Source of the DNA: JAILLW01 sp045629045
GTDB taxonomy: Bacteria > Bacillota > Clostridia > Lachnospirales > Lachnospiraceae
Assembly: GCA_045629045.1 (NCBI GenBank)
Contig: JAZQQM010000064.1
Coordinates: forward strand, 1 to 38,926
DNA length: 38,926 bases
Direction of reading: 5' to 3'
In this document: in pieces, positions 23,434-32,100 of the stretch
Numbering within the stretch: the first letter of the stretch is position 1
Layout of the letters: each line of letters starts with the position of its first letter
Made by a program: the position numbers and the translations under genes
The notes under the pieces: generated by a model
The model's input: only the letters and a program-made list of their open reading frames with translations
The model's database searches: none
What the model was told of the DNA's origin: nothing

Positions 23434-24867
23434 ATGAAGAAATCCTTATTAAGTATTGTATTGTGCGCAGCACTTACAATAGGCATGTTGGCGGTTCCCG
23501 TTACTGCCAATGCAGCTTCTGTTGCGGATTCGACAGCAGTTGCGGCAAGCTCTTCAGGAGCTTTGATTGTAGGAAACAATGTAGTTGTTTCTGCCGCCTT
23601 TGGCGCAGCTCCCGCATCTGATGACGGAATGGTTCACTTATTTGAACTAAAGACATATGAGTATTCAATTCCCAACGGTGCTGCTCCGGTGGCAAGTGTT
23701 GCCTCAGCAGCTAACGTTACGACAACAATCCCGCTTAATTACACAGCAGGAGCCAGCAGACTTTATAACAAGTTTGTATTTGCGGTTAACAGAGGCGGCG
23801 TATGGTATACGGTTAACGAACCTCAGTATATTGTTAATCCGGAAGTCCTCGGTGATAAGTCAAAGACACGAGTTGCCCGTCCTTTGAAGTGTTTCCAGGA
23901 GGGTAATGTAGTTAGTATTAATCTAAACGGTACAGGTACGGATAATCCGTATTACAACGTTCTTCATGCGGTTTTGTATACCGATAATATTAATTCACCT
24001 TGTGCCGATCCTACTGCCAAGTCGCCGGATTCTCATCCTATTAAGGCAAATCCGATTAACCAGTACATGCTTAATGCCAATGATGAGGCAGGTGTTAACG
24101 GACTTATAGCAGACTGTGTTAACTATGCCAAGCATTCATCTATACAGGACTTCGTTATCGGTAATGAAGTAAATGAAAGATGCTGGAACTATATGGCATA
24201 TACGGACTGGGATACATATATGCGTAAATTCGCACAGGTATTCCGAGTTTGTTATACCGCAATTAAGTCTACAAATCCCAATGCAAGAGTTTATATAAGC
24301 ATTGATCAGGTTTGGGATAAGAATGCGAACAGTTACGAATATATTGACGGTGTTGACTTCTTAAATAAGTTTAACAACCTTATGAGAGCTAACGGAAATA
24401 TTGACTGGGATTTAGAGATTCATCCATATCCTAATCCTCTTTATTACCCTAAGTTCTGGGATATGTCGGGAGTAAGGAACGGCGCTACATTTAAGCAGCA
24501 GGTTAAGAATAATCAGGTGCTTACATTCGAAAACCTTTCAATTGTTACAAATGTAATGACACAGCCGAGTTATCTTAACAGATCAGGTGCTGTAAGAGAT
24601 GTAATTATCGGTGAAATCGGTATGGGTTCCAATGCAGGCCTTGATGCACAGGCTGCAGGTTTGTGTGCTTCATGGGCAGCCTTTGAACGTAACCCTTACG
24701 TAACACAGTATATGTATCTTGAATATGATGTTAACGGATTCTTCCCGACACTTCAGGGCAAAGCAAAGGAGATTTGGAATGTTCTCGGAACACCTGCTCA
24801 GGAAGAATATATGACTTGGGCCAAGAAGGAAATCGGTATTTCCGACTGGTCTCAGGTATTAAGATAA
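23434..24867 (+). CDS. secreted DUF5722 glycoside-hydrolase-like protein
   Basis: A 477-residue exported protein with a Sec signal peptide (MKKSLLSIVLCAALTIGMLA, AxA cleavage after VTANA near residue 27). The mature part starts with a beta-sandwich-like region to about 130, followed by a TIM-barrel-like domain of the DUF5722 family. The barrel shows the clan-A pattern: GNEVNE with Glu245 as acid/base candidate and IGEIGMGS with Glu394 as nucleophile candidate. EIHPYPNPLYYP is a further glycosidase-like strand. The substrate is not known; a plant or host glycan is likely. The start follows GAGAGGTAA. It is divergent from the activase gene and the first gene of the long run that ends with recO. 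Confidence 0.85.
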   Translation: MKKSLLSIVLCAALTIGMLAVPVTANAASVADSTAVAASSSGALIVGNNVVVSAAFGAAPASDDGMVHLFELKTYEYSIPNGAAPVASVASAANVTTTIPLNYTAGASRLYNKFVFAVNRGGVWYTVNEPQYIVNPEVLGDKSKTRVARPLKCFQEGNVVSINLNGTGTDNPYYNVLHAVLYTDNINSPCADPTAKSPDSHPIKANPINQYMLNANDEAGVNGLIADCVNYAKHSSIQDFVIGNEVNERCWNYMAYTDWDTYMRKFAQVFRVCYTAIKSTNPNARVYISIDQVWDKNANSYEYIDGVDFLNKFNNLMRANGNIDWDLEIHPYPNPLYYPKFWDMSGVRNGATFKQQVKNNQVLTFENLSIVTNVMTQPSYLNRSGAVRDVIIGEIGMGSNAGLDAQAAGLCASWAAFERNPYVTQYMYLEYDVNGFFPTLQGKAKEIWNVLGTPAQEEYMTWAKKEIGISDWSQVLR

Positions 24868-24889
24868 AAAATAGGTTTTGGTTAGAGTA

Positions 24890-25762
24890 ATGCAAAGTAA
24901 GTTCGAAAAAAAGTTTGGCAAATATGCCATTAAAAATTTATCTCTCATTTTAGTTATATGTTATGCAATCGGCTACATAATAGCCCTTGTGGCACCGGGA
25001 CTTCAAGATTACCTAGCTCTTAACCCCTATGAGATAATCCATAATTTTCAGATATGGAGACTAATTTCCTGGGTGCTTATACCGCCTTCGTCTCAGGTCG
25101 ATTTATGGATTCTTATTACACTGTATTTTTATTACACTATAGGTACCTCACTGGAATTAACCTGGGGTACCTACAGGTATAATGTATATCTTTTTTCCGG
25201 CATCCTGTTTACAATAGCCGGCGCATTTATCGCATATTTCATTTCTCTGTTTAATATAAGCGGATTGCTTTGGCAATATCCGGGTTATGCGTCATTGTTT
25301 TCGACGTACTATATAAGTATGTCCATATTTTTGGCTTATGCAGCAACCTTCCCGGACGCTCATGTTTTGTTGTTTTTCATTATCCCGATTAAGGTTAAAT
25401 ATTTGGGAATATTTTACGGTGCAATACTGGTTTACGATGTTATCCAGTATTTCAAAAGCGGAAGTGCATTTTTGCCTATGTGCATTTTGATTGTTGCATC
25501 GCTTCTTAACTTCGGAGTCTTCTTTATTTCTTCTCGAAAGAAGATTATGCGAAGCACTCCTACAATCCGAATTCGAAAAACACAGGAAAGACCGAATGTA
25601 AACGTCACAAGACCACAGGGAAATGTTACCAGACACAAGTGTGCACAGTGTGGTGCGACAGAAGTGTCAAATCCTGAATTACAGTTTAGATTTTGCTCTA
25701 AATGTAACGGAAATTATGAATACTGTGAAAAGCATATCTTTACACATATTCATGTTGATTAA
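24890..25762 (+). CDS. rhomboid-fold membrane protein with C-terminal zinc-ribbon
   Basis: A roughly 290-residue protein with about six membrane helices between residues 15 and 215, laid out like a rhomboid/DUF1751 protein (PYEIIHNFQIWRLISW, then LITLYFYYTIGTSLELTWGTYRYN). The rhomboid GxSG serine motif is missing; the corresponding helix reads YYISMSIFLAYA, and no late catalytic GH is seen. It is therefore likely a pseudoprotease. A basic linker leads to a soluble tail with CAQCG, FCSKCNG and EYCEKHIFTHIH, which looks like a zinc site of CxxC pairs plus Cys/His. ATG 24890 is preferred over an in-frame TTG at 24878 as the codon starting the hydrophilic MQSKFEKKFGKY helix. Gaps are 22 bases to the gene before and 10 to the gene after. 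Confidence 0.75.
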   Translation: MQSKFEKKFGKYAIKNLSLILVICYAIGYIIALVAPGLQDYLALNPYEIIHNFQIWRLISWVLIPPSSQVDLWILITLYFYYTIGTSLELTWGTYRYNVYLFSGILFTIAGAFIAYFISLFNISGLLWQYPGYASLFSTYYISMSIFLAYAATFPDAHVLLFFIIPIKVKYLGIFYGAILVYDVIQYFKSGSAFLPMCILIVASLLNFGVFFISSRKKIMRSTPTIRIRKTQERPNVNVTRPQGNVTRHKCAQCGATEVSNPELQFRFCSKCNGNYEYCEKHIFTHIHVD

Positions 25763-25772
25763 GGTGTGAATT

Positions 25773-26534
25773 ATGATTAATGATGAAGTAAAATTCGCCA
25801 AAATTCTTGAAGATATTAAGTATACTGCCAAGAATCAGGGGAACGTTATCAGCCGTGACGATGTCTATGGAGCCTTTGAGGAAATTGATTTGTCAAAGGA
25901 ACAGATGGACATGGTTTTTGATTATTTAAAGAACCACAAGATAGGAATAGATGAACCTGTTAATGCAGATGAACTGCTGTCGGAGGATGACAGAAATCTG
26001 CTTGAGGAATATAAGGCTGAAATAGGTGCTCTGGCTAAAATTACCCCGGATAAGAAAAGAGCCTATACCATGTCGGCAATGGCCGGTGATAATGAGGCAA
26101 AGGGAATGCTTATAAATGCATATCTTCCTCAGGTTCTTGAGATTGCAAAACTGTATACGTCTCAGGGCGTTATGGTTGAGGATTTGATAGGAGAGGGAAA
26201 CCTGGCACTTGCCGAGGGAATGAATATGCTGGGGGCATTGGAAGAGCCTGATGAAGTAGAAGGTATGCTCATTAAGCTTATTATGGATGCAATGGAAGGC
26301 ATCATAAAGGATACTCTTGAGGAAGAAAAAACCGATGAGAAGATTGCTTCAAGAGTTAACGAAGTTGCCGAAAAAGCAGCTGCTCTTGCAAAGGAATACG
26401 GACGTAAAGTTACAGTAAACGAACTTATCGAAGAAACCGGACTTAGCAAAAAGAAAGTAATCGACGCGATTAAGTTAAGCTCAAAAAATATAGAGGATAT
26501 TGATTATTCCGATTACGAAGATGAAATTGATTGA
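25773..26534 (+). CDS. sigma-70-like protein lacking the promoter-recognition regions
   Basis: A 253-residue acidic protein. The N-terminus (KILEDIKYTAKNQGNVISRD to about 60) resembles sigma-70 region 1.1. Residues about 105-155 (AKGMLINAYLPQVLEIAKLY, EDLIGEGNLALAEGM) match region 2.1-2.2, the part that binds the beta' clamp. The aromatic DNA-melting segment and region 2.4 that normally follow are absent; instead an acidic helical stretch leads to a region-3-like helix set (VNEVAEKAAALAKEYGRKVT, EETGLSKKKVIDAI). Region 4 is missing. It might bind RNA polymerase without recognising promoters, as an anti-sigma-like or accessory factor; this is inference. Its end overlaps the next gene by 14 bases. 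Confidence 0.8.
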   Translation: MINDEVKFAKILEDIKYTAKNQGNVISRDDVYGAFEEIDLSKEQMDMVFDYLKNHKIGIDEPVNADELLSEDDRNLLEEYKAEIGALAKITPDKKRAYTMSAMAGDNEAKGMLINAYLPQVLEIAKLYTSQGVMVEDLIGEGNLALAEGMNMLGALEEPDEVEGMLIKLIMDAMEGIIKDTLEEEKTDEKIASRVNEVAEKAAALAKEYGRKVTVNELIEETGLSKKKVIDAIKLSSKNIEDIDYSDYEDEID

Positions 26535-26970
26535 TAATATTACGCAGAATAAAACTTCATATGAACCTTATAAGTATGTGATGAATGATACTTCAAACAT
26601 ATATATAGGGGCTAAATTTACATACGAAGAACTGCTTGAGTCGGAGGATTTGGCATTTAAGCTAAAAAGCATTATTTCCCAGTACATCCTTAAAGAATCG
26701 GATAAAACAAATACTCTTGAGGCCGAGCTTTATTACCTTACACCGGAAAGCTTCGTATACAAAACCTACGAACAACTAAAATGTAAAGTTAAAATTCAAA
26801 TGATGACGGAGAGAAAAACATTATTCGGGAAGACTAAAAGTGAGTATAAAGAGCAAATTATTTCTTTAAAAGAATTAACGCAGATAAACTTAGCCAAAAA
26901 GAAAGGAGCGGGCTTAATTGTCAGTGAAGTAATTATATCAAAACTGGCACTTATGTCATTTACTGTATGA
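26521..26970 (+). CDS. small protein of unknown function coupled to M16C peptidase gene
   Basis: A 149-residue soluble protein that I do not recognise. ATG 26521 is chosen because the earlier ATG at 26500 lies deeper inside the preceding gene. The sequence alternates strands and helices (KLKSIISQYILKESD, LEAELYYLTPESFVYKTYEQ, a basic KIQMMTERKTLFGKTK) and has no signal, membrane helix or metal motif. It overlaps the sigma-like gene by 14 bases and the M16C gene by four (ATGA), a layout that implies linked translation of all three. Confidence 0.7.
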   Translation: MKLIDNITQNKTSYEPYKYVMNDTSNIYIGAKFTYEELLESEDLAFKLKSIISQYILKESDKTNTLEAELYYLTPESFVYKTYEQLKCKVKIQMMTERKTLFGKTKSEYKEQIISLKELTQINLAKKKGAGLIVSEVIISKLALMSFTV

Positions 26971-29870
26971 GTTTTGAAAACTATGAAATCGTAGAACATA
27001 GATTTATTAAGGATTTAAATTCCGACGGATATATACTTAAACATAATAAAACCAAGGCCTTCGTTACTTTGCTTCTTAATGATGACGAGAACAAGGTCTT
27101 TTATATAGGCTTTAGAACTCCGCCTAAGGACTCTACGGGAGTTGCCCATATATTGGAGCATTCGGTTTTGTGTGGCTCAAAGAAGTTCCCTGTTAAGGAT
27201 CCCTTTATTGAGCTTGCCAAAGGTTCACTTAATACATTCCTTAATGCCATGACATATCCCGATAAGACGGTATATCCCGTGGCAAGCTGCAACGATCAGG
27301 ACTTTCATAACCTGGTTGATGTATATCTTGATGCTGTTTTTAATCCCAATATATACACCAATGAAAAGATATTCCGTCAGGAAGGCTGGCATTATGAAAT
27401 GGAAGATGCCGATGGCGATTTAACCTACAACGGAGTTGTATATAACGAGATGAAGGGAGTTTATTCCTCTCCTGATGATGTGGTTGAACATGAAATAATG
27501 GTATCTTTGTATCCTGATTCCACCTACGGAATCGAATCAGGCGGTGATCCCGAGGATATTCCGTCACTTACTTATGAAGAGTTTCTGGCATTCCACAGTA
27601 AGTATTATCATCCGTCCAACAGCTATATATATCTTTACGGAAATATGGATGCCGAAAGTTATCTTAAGTTCATTGATGAAGAGTACCTTAGTAAATACGA
27701 CTACCTTGAAGTAGATTCCGAAATTATTGTTCAAAAGCCTTTTGAACAGATTAAGCATATCGAAAAAGAATATTCGGTACTTGATGAAGAATCCTCGGAA
27801 GGAGATTATCTTACATATAATATTTCTGTAGGAACGGCGCTGGATAAGAAACTGTATGTAGCGTTGGATATCCTTGATTATGTGCTTTGTTCGGCTCCGG
27901 GAGCGCTTATTAAACAGGCCCTTTTGGATGCGGGAATCGGAAGCGATGTATATTCAAGCGTTGAAGGCGGAATATATCAGCCTTATTTTGCGATAACGGC
28001 CAAGGGAACCAAGGGGGATAAGCTTGACGAGTTTGTTTCTATAATTGATGAGGAACTGGTTAAGGCAGCTAACGGACTTAACAAAAAATCTCTACAGGCA
28101 GCCATAAACTATTTTGAGTTCAAATACAGAGAAGCGGATTACGGTTCATACCCAAGAGGATTAATGCTCGGCCTTCAGGCATTCGACAGCTGGCTGTATG
28201 ACAAAATGTCGCCTTTTATGCATATAGAGGCAGATGAGACATATGCTTTCCTTAAAGAAAATATTGATAAGGGTTATTTTGAAGAATTGATAAAGAAATA
28301 CTTTATCGATAACACTCACAAGACAATTCTTAGAGTAACTCCCAAGATTAATCTTACCAAGATTAAAGATGATAAACTTAAGGAAAAACTTAAGAACTAT
28401 AAGGATTCGCTAACGAAGGAAGAACGGCAGACTATTGTTGATAAAACAAAGGAACTTAAGGAATATCAGTCTACTCCCAGTGATGAAGAAGACCTTAAGA
28501 AGATACCGCTTCTTAAAAAGGAAGATCTCAAAAAGGAAGCTTCCAAGCTTGTTAATGACGTTAAGACAATAGACGGAACAACATTCGTATATCATGATAT
28601 CTTTACAAGCGGAATAGGATATTTATCATTTTTGTTTAATTTAAATGATGTTCCGGCGGATTTGTATCCCTATCTTGGAATACTAAAGAGTGTAATCGGA
28701 GTAGTTGATACGAAGAATTATTCATATTCTGATTTATTTAATGAGATTAATATTCATACCGGCGGAATACGTCCGGGAATATCTTCATATCAGAACTTAA
28801 ACAATCTTGACGATATAGGTACATCCTTTGAAATAAAGTCTAAGTATCTTTACGATAAATGCCCGGAAGCATTTGAGCTTATAGAAGAAATTATTGTTAA
28901 TTCGAAATATGACGATACTAAGCGTTTATATGAAATACTTAATGAGACGAAGATGAGAATTCAGTCTTCCATGGCAAGCGCAGGTCATGCAACGGCTGCT
29001 ATTCGTGCACTTAGTTATTTTAGCAAGTCGGTTGCGTTGTCTGAACTTATTAACGGAAGACCTTTCTATGAACTGGTTTCCGATATTGTTGATAATTATG
29101 AAGAAAAAAAGGATGATCTGGTAGCTAAATTGACACTTCTTTCTAAGTGCATATTTAGGAAAGAAAACCTTATGGTTGACTTCATTGGAACTAAAGAGTG
29201 CTCTTCGGAAATAGATGCGAAGGTTAAAAGCTTTAAAGATAAGCTGTTTACCTGTGATTACGAAAAGAAGCCGTTACAAATACAGCTTTATCCTAAGAAT
29301 GAGGCATTTAAGAGCGCCGGCCAGATTCAGTTCGTGGCAAGAGCAGGTAATTATTTAAAATCAGGTCTTAAGTATACGGGAGCTTTACGTGTATTAAGGA
29401 CCATGATGGGGTACGATTATCTGTGGAACAATATTCGTGTACTGGGCGGTGCCTACGGATGTATGAGTTCCTTTAACAAGAACGGTGATTGTTACTTCGT
29501 ATCCTACAGAGACCCTAACCTTAAAGAAACGGTGGATGTATATGAAAAGGCAGCCTCGTATATAGAGAATATGGAACTTGATGACAGAAAAGTGCTTCAG
29601 TTTATTATCGGAGCTTTGTCGGATCTTGATACACCTATGACACCTTATACAAGGGGCACATATTCTTTGGGAGCATATCTTTGTAATCTTACGTTTGAAG
29701 ATATACAGCGGGAAAGAGATGAACTTCTTGGTGTTGATAAGGATGTGCTTCACGGTCTTAGCAGCTATATCAAATCATTTATGGATGACGGATATATTTG
29801 TGTAGTGGGAAATGCCGAAAAGATAGAGGAAAATAAAGAATTATTTAATGATATTAAGCAATTGATTTAA
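26967..29870 (+). CDS. M16C family metallopeptidase (presequence protease-like)
   Basis: A 967-residue inverzincin peptidase of the M16C (PreP/Cym1, insulinase-associated) family. The inverted zinc motif HILEH places His61, Glu64 and His65 near the N-terminus, and NEMKG (Glu161) gives the third ligand. Two homologous halves are expected, joined by a helical hairpin rich in Lys and Glu around 470-540. The C-terminal half keeps the family arginine/tyrosine segment in TPYTRGTYSLGAYL. There is no signal peptide, so it should degrade peptides in the cytosol. The length is standard for the family. The start overlaps the previous stop (ATGA), and era follows after 11 bases. Confidence 0.95.
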   Translation: MSFENYEIVEHRFIKDLNSDGYILKHNKTKAFVTLLLNDDENKVFYIGFRTPPKDSTGVAHILEHSVLCGSKKFPVKDPFIELAKGSLNTFLNAMTYPDKTVYPVASCNDQDFHNLVDVYLDAVFNPNIYTNEKIFRQEGWHYEMEDADGDLTYNGVVYNEMKGVYSSPDDVVEHEIMVSLYPDSTYGIESGGDPEDIPSLTYEEFLAFHSKYYHPSNSYIYLYGNMDAESYLKFIDEEYLSKYDYLEVDSEIIVQKPFEQIKHIEKEYSVLDEESSEGDYLTYNISVGTALDKKLYVALDILDYVLCSAPGALIKQALLDAGIGSDVYSSVEGGIYQPYFAITAKGTKGDKLDEFVSIIDEELVKAANGLNKKSLQAAINYFEFKYREADYGSYPRGLMLGLQAFDSWLYDKMSPFMHIEADETYAFLKENIDKGYFEELIKKYFIDNTHKTILRVTPKINLTKIKDDKLKEKLKNYKDSLTKEERQTIVDKTKELKEYQSTPSDEEDLKKIPLLKKEDLKKEASKLVNDVKTIDGTTFVYHDIFTSGIGYLSFLFNLNDVPADLYPYLGILKSVIGVVDTKNYSYSDLFNEINIHTGGIRPGISSYQNLNNLDDIGTSFEIKSKYLYDKCPEAFELIEEIIVNSKYDDTKRLYEILNETKMRIQSSMASAGHATAAIRALSYFSKSVALSELINGRPFYELVSDIVDNYEEKKDDLVAKLTLLSKCIFRKENLMVDFIGTKECSSEIDAKVKSFKDKLFTCDYEKKPLQIQLYPKNEAFKSAGQIQFVARAGNYLKSGLKYTGALRVLRTMMGYDYLWNNIRVLGGAYGCMSSFNKNGDCYFVSYRDPNLKETVDVYEKAASYIENMELDDRKVLQFIIGALSDLDTPMTPYTRGTYSLGAYLCNLTFEDIQRERDELLGVDKDVLHGLSSYIKSFMDDGYICVVGNAEKIEENKELFNDIKQLI

Positions 29871-29881
29871 GGATTAATGCT

Positions 29882-30793
29882 ATGAACGATAATTTTAAAT
29901 CGGGTTTTGCGGCATTGGTCGGAAGACCGAATGTGGGAAAATCTTCTTTGATGAATACCATAATCGGTCAGAAGATTGCAATAACCTCCGACAAACCTCA
30001 GACAACAAGAAACAGAATACAGACTGTATATACCACACCAAATGAGCAAATCGTGTTTGTTGACACACCGGGTATTCACAAGATTAAAAACAGACTGGGT
30101 GAATACATGGTTACCGTTGCCGAAAGAACACTTGCAGAGGTGGACGTTATATTATGGCTTGTTGAACCTACCGACTATATAGGGGCGGGGGAAAGGCATA
30201 TAATTGAAGTCTTATCGGAACTTAAGGTGCCGGTTATTCTTGTTATTAATAAGATTGATATGGTTAAAAGAGATGATTTGCTTAGATATATCAGTATCTA
30301 CAGCAAGGAACTTGATTTTGCCGAAGTGGTTCCGGTTTCGGCACTTAAAAAAGACAATATAGATGAACTTCTTAAGTGTATTATCAAGTATCTTCCCAAC
30401 GGTCAGATGTATTACGATGAGGATACGGTTACCAATATTCCGGTTCGTGAAATAGTTGCGGAACTTATTCGTGAAAAAGCACTTAAGTGTCTTAAGGATG
30501 AAATTCCCCACGGAATAGCCGTAACAATTGAGCGGATGGATTTTAAGGATACGATTGTTGACATTGATGCGACTATTATTTGCGAGCGGGATTCTCATAA
30601 GGGAATTATTATAGGTAAAGGCGGCGCAATGCTTAAAAAGATAGGCTCGGCTGCCAGATATGAGATTGAAGAATTAGTTGAGATGCAGGCCAATTTGAAA
30701 CTTTGGGTCAAAGTAAAAAAGGACTGGCGTGACTCTGATATATTGCTTAAAAACTTCGGTTATGATGCCAAGGAAGAATTATGCAGGAACTGA
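29882..30793 (+). CDS. era: GTPase Era
   Basis: Era is an essential GTPase that binds 16S rRNA near its 3' end and assists 30S maturation. The 303-residue protein has G1 GRPNVGKS (14-21), G3 DTPG (Asp61), G4 NKID (123-126) and a C-terminal KH RNA-binding domain with GIIIGKGGAMLKKIG around residue 240. Length and motifs are typical. ATG 29882 follows a modest AAGGA. Its end overlaps recO by 13 bases, a pairing often seen in Firmicutes. Confidence 0.97.
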   Translation: MNDNFKSGFAALVGRPNVGKSSLMNTIIGQKIAITSDKPQTTRNRIQTVYTTPNEQIVFVDTPGIHKIKNRLGEYMVTVAERTLAEVDVILWLVEPTDYIGAGERHIIEVLSELKVPVILVINKIDMVKRDDLLRYISIYSKELDFAEVVPVSALKKDNIDELLKCIIKYLPNGQMYYDEDTVTNIPVREIVAELIREKALKCLKDEIPHGIAVTIERMDFKDTIVDIDATIICERDSHKGIIIGKGGAMLKKIGSAARYEIEELVEMQANLKLWVKVKKDWRDSDILLKNFGYDAKEELCRN

Positions 30794-31437
30794 CTATAGT
30801 CACAGGAATGATATTAAAATCAGAACCAATAGGTGAGTATGACAGGCGTGTGGTTATGCTTACGAAGGAACGCGGAAAGATATCAGCTTTTGCCAAGGGA
30901 GCAAGAAAACAGGGGAATCGCCTGATGGCTTCCACAAATCCGTTTTCTTTCGGGGAATTCAAACTGTTTGAAGGACGTAACTCATATACTATAAATGATG
31001 CTTTGATAAGTAATTATTTTGAAGGGATGAGAGAAGATTTTGATGCAGCCTGCTACGGAATGTATTTTTTGGAACTGATGGATTATTATACCAGAGAAAA
31101 CAATGATGAGGTAATGATGCTAAAGCTGCTTTTTCAGTCTGTAAGAACGTTGCTTAATCCATTGGTAAATAAAAAACTTGTTAAATGCGTATTTGAAATA
31201 AAAGCACTGGTACTTAACGGAGAATATCCGGGACCTTCCGCATTGCCGGGGGGAGAAGTTCTCAATGATTCTACGCTTTATACATTGGAATATATAGCGG
31301 GAAGTTCAATCGAAAAACTATATTCTTTTAATGTATCCGATGAGGTATTGGGCGAACTTATTAAAGTTTGCAGGGTATTTAGTAACAAATATATAGACAG
31401 AAGCTTTAAAAGCTTGGAAATTTTGGATGAATTATAA
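30781..31437 (+). CDS. recO: DNA repair protein RecO (short form lacking the zinc insert)
   Basis: RecO anneals single strands and loads RecA on SSB-coated DNA with RecR. The N-terminal OB fold is clear (GMILKSEPIGEYDRRVVMLTKERGKISAFAKGAR), followed by the helical domain (CYGMYFLELMDYYTREN) and the final helix NKYIDRSFKSLEILDEL. At 218 residues it is shorter than the usual 240-270. The segment after ALVLNGEYPGP runs straight to LYTLEYIAG with no CxxC pair, so the zinc-finger loop is absent. The start overlaps era. A promoter for the next gene follows immediately. Confidence 0.92.
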   Translation: MQELTIVTGMILKSEPIGEYDRRVVMLTKERGKISAFAKGARKQGNRLMASTNPFSFGEFKLFEGRNSYTINDALISNYFEGMREDFDAACYGMYFLELMDYYTRENNDEVMMLKLLFQSVRTLLNPLVNKKLVKCVFEIKALVLNGEYPGPSALPGGEVLNDSTLYTLEYIAGSSIEKLYSFNVSDEVLGELIKVCRVFSNKYIDRSFKSLEILDEL

Positions 31438-31438
31438 G

Positions 31439-31467
31439 TTGAAAACCATTGTTTCCTTAGATATAAT
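31439..31467 (+). promoter_or_regulatory. strong promoter of the lipoprotein gene
   Basis: TTGAAA (31439-31444) and a perfect TATAAT (31462-31467) are spaced by exactly 17 bases. The predicted start of transcription near 31474 is only about three bases before the ATG at 31477. Confidence 0.75.
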
Positions 31468-31476
31468 TACATAGTT

Positions 31477-32073
31477 ATGAAAAAATATATATTTTTATCC
31501 TTTATTGGTGCTTTTTTGATTTTAGTACTGGCCGGGTGTGCCGGGGCACAGGCAAAGGATCCGAATTCCAACTTAATGATTAATAAAAATGGCAGCATTA
31601 CCGCAACCATTATAGAAGATTTCACGGAAAGCTATTACGATATTGACGAGTTGAAGGCATCTGTTGAAGAGGAGATTAACAGTTATAATTCATCCCATGA
31701 CGGTGCAATTAAACTTGATAAGGTGGCTTTGGAAAACGATAAGGCTGTAGTTGTAATGGAGTATACGACATCTGCGGATTACAGTACTTTCAATAATGAG
31801 CAGATATTCGTCGGGTCGGCTTCCGAGGCACTGCTTAATGGGTTTTCCCTTGGGGTTATTATGACTGATATTAAAGATGCTACCAAGACTATTGCGGAAT
31901 CTGATATTAAGACTATGGGCAAAGAGAAGATTCTTATTTCGGATTCGAAGGATACTATTTATCTTCCGGGCAAGGTGTTGTATGTAAATGATAATACTTA
32001 TGTTATGGAAGACGGTAAATCAGTTAAACTTAAGGACGGTGTTTCCGGACTTATCTATGCTATATACAAATAA
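31477..32073 (+). CDS. lipoprotein of unknown function
   Basis: A 198-residue lipoprotein with the signal MKKYIFLSFIGAFLILVLAG and lipobox LAGC (Cys21). The mature part is a small alpha/beta domain (TATIIEDFTESYYDIDELKA, VALENDKAVVVMEYTTSADY, KILISDSKDTIYLPGKVLYV); I cannot name the family with confidence. It should be anchored to the outer face of the membrane. There is no Shine-Dalgarno before ATG 31477, and the promoter at 31439-31467 would start the RNA almost at the ATG, so the message may be leaderless. glyS follows after 27 bases and could be partly read from this promoter. Confidence 0.8.
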   Translation: MKKYIFLSFIGAFLILVLAGCAGAQAKDPNSNLMINKNGSITATIIEDFTESYYDIDELKASVEEEINSYNSSHDGAIKLDKVALENDKAVVVMEYTTSADYSTFNNEQIFVGSASEALLNGFSLGVIMTDIKDATKTIAESDIKTMGKEKILISDSKDTIYLPGKVLYVNDNTYVMEDGKSVKLKDGVSGLIYAIYK

Positions 32074-32100
32074 GTGATTTTATATAAGGAGAGTTAGTTT

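Noticed and set aside
32074..32100. T-box leader expected before glyS-alaS
   Set aside because: Only 27 bases separate the lipoprotein stop from glyS; there is room for a ribosome site but not a T-box, and no AGGGTGGnACCGCG-like sequence is present.
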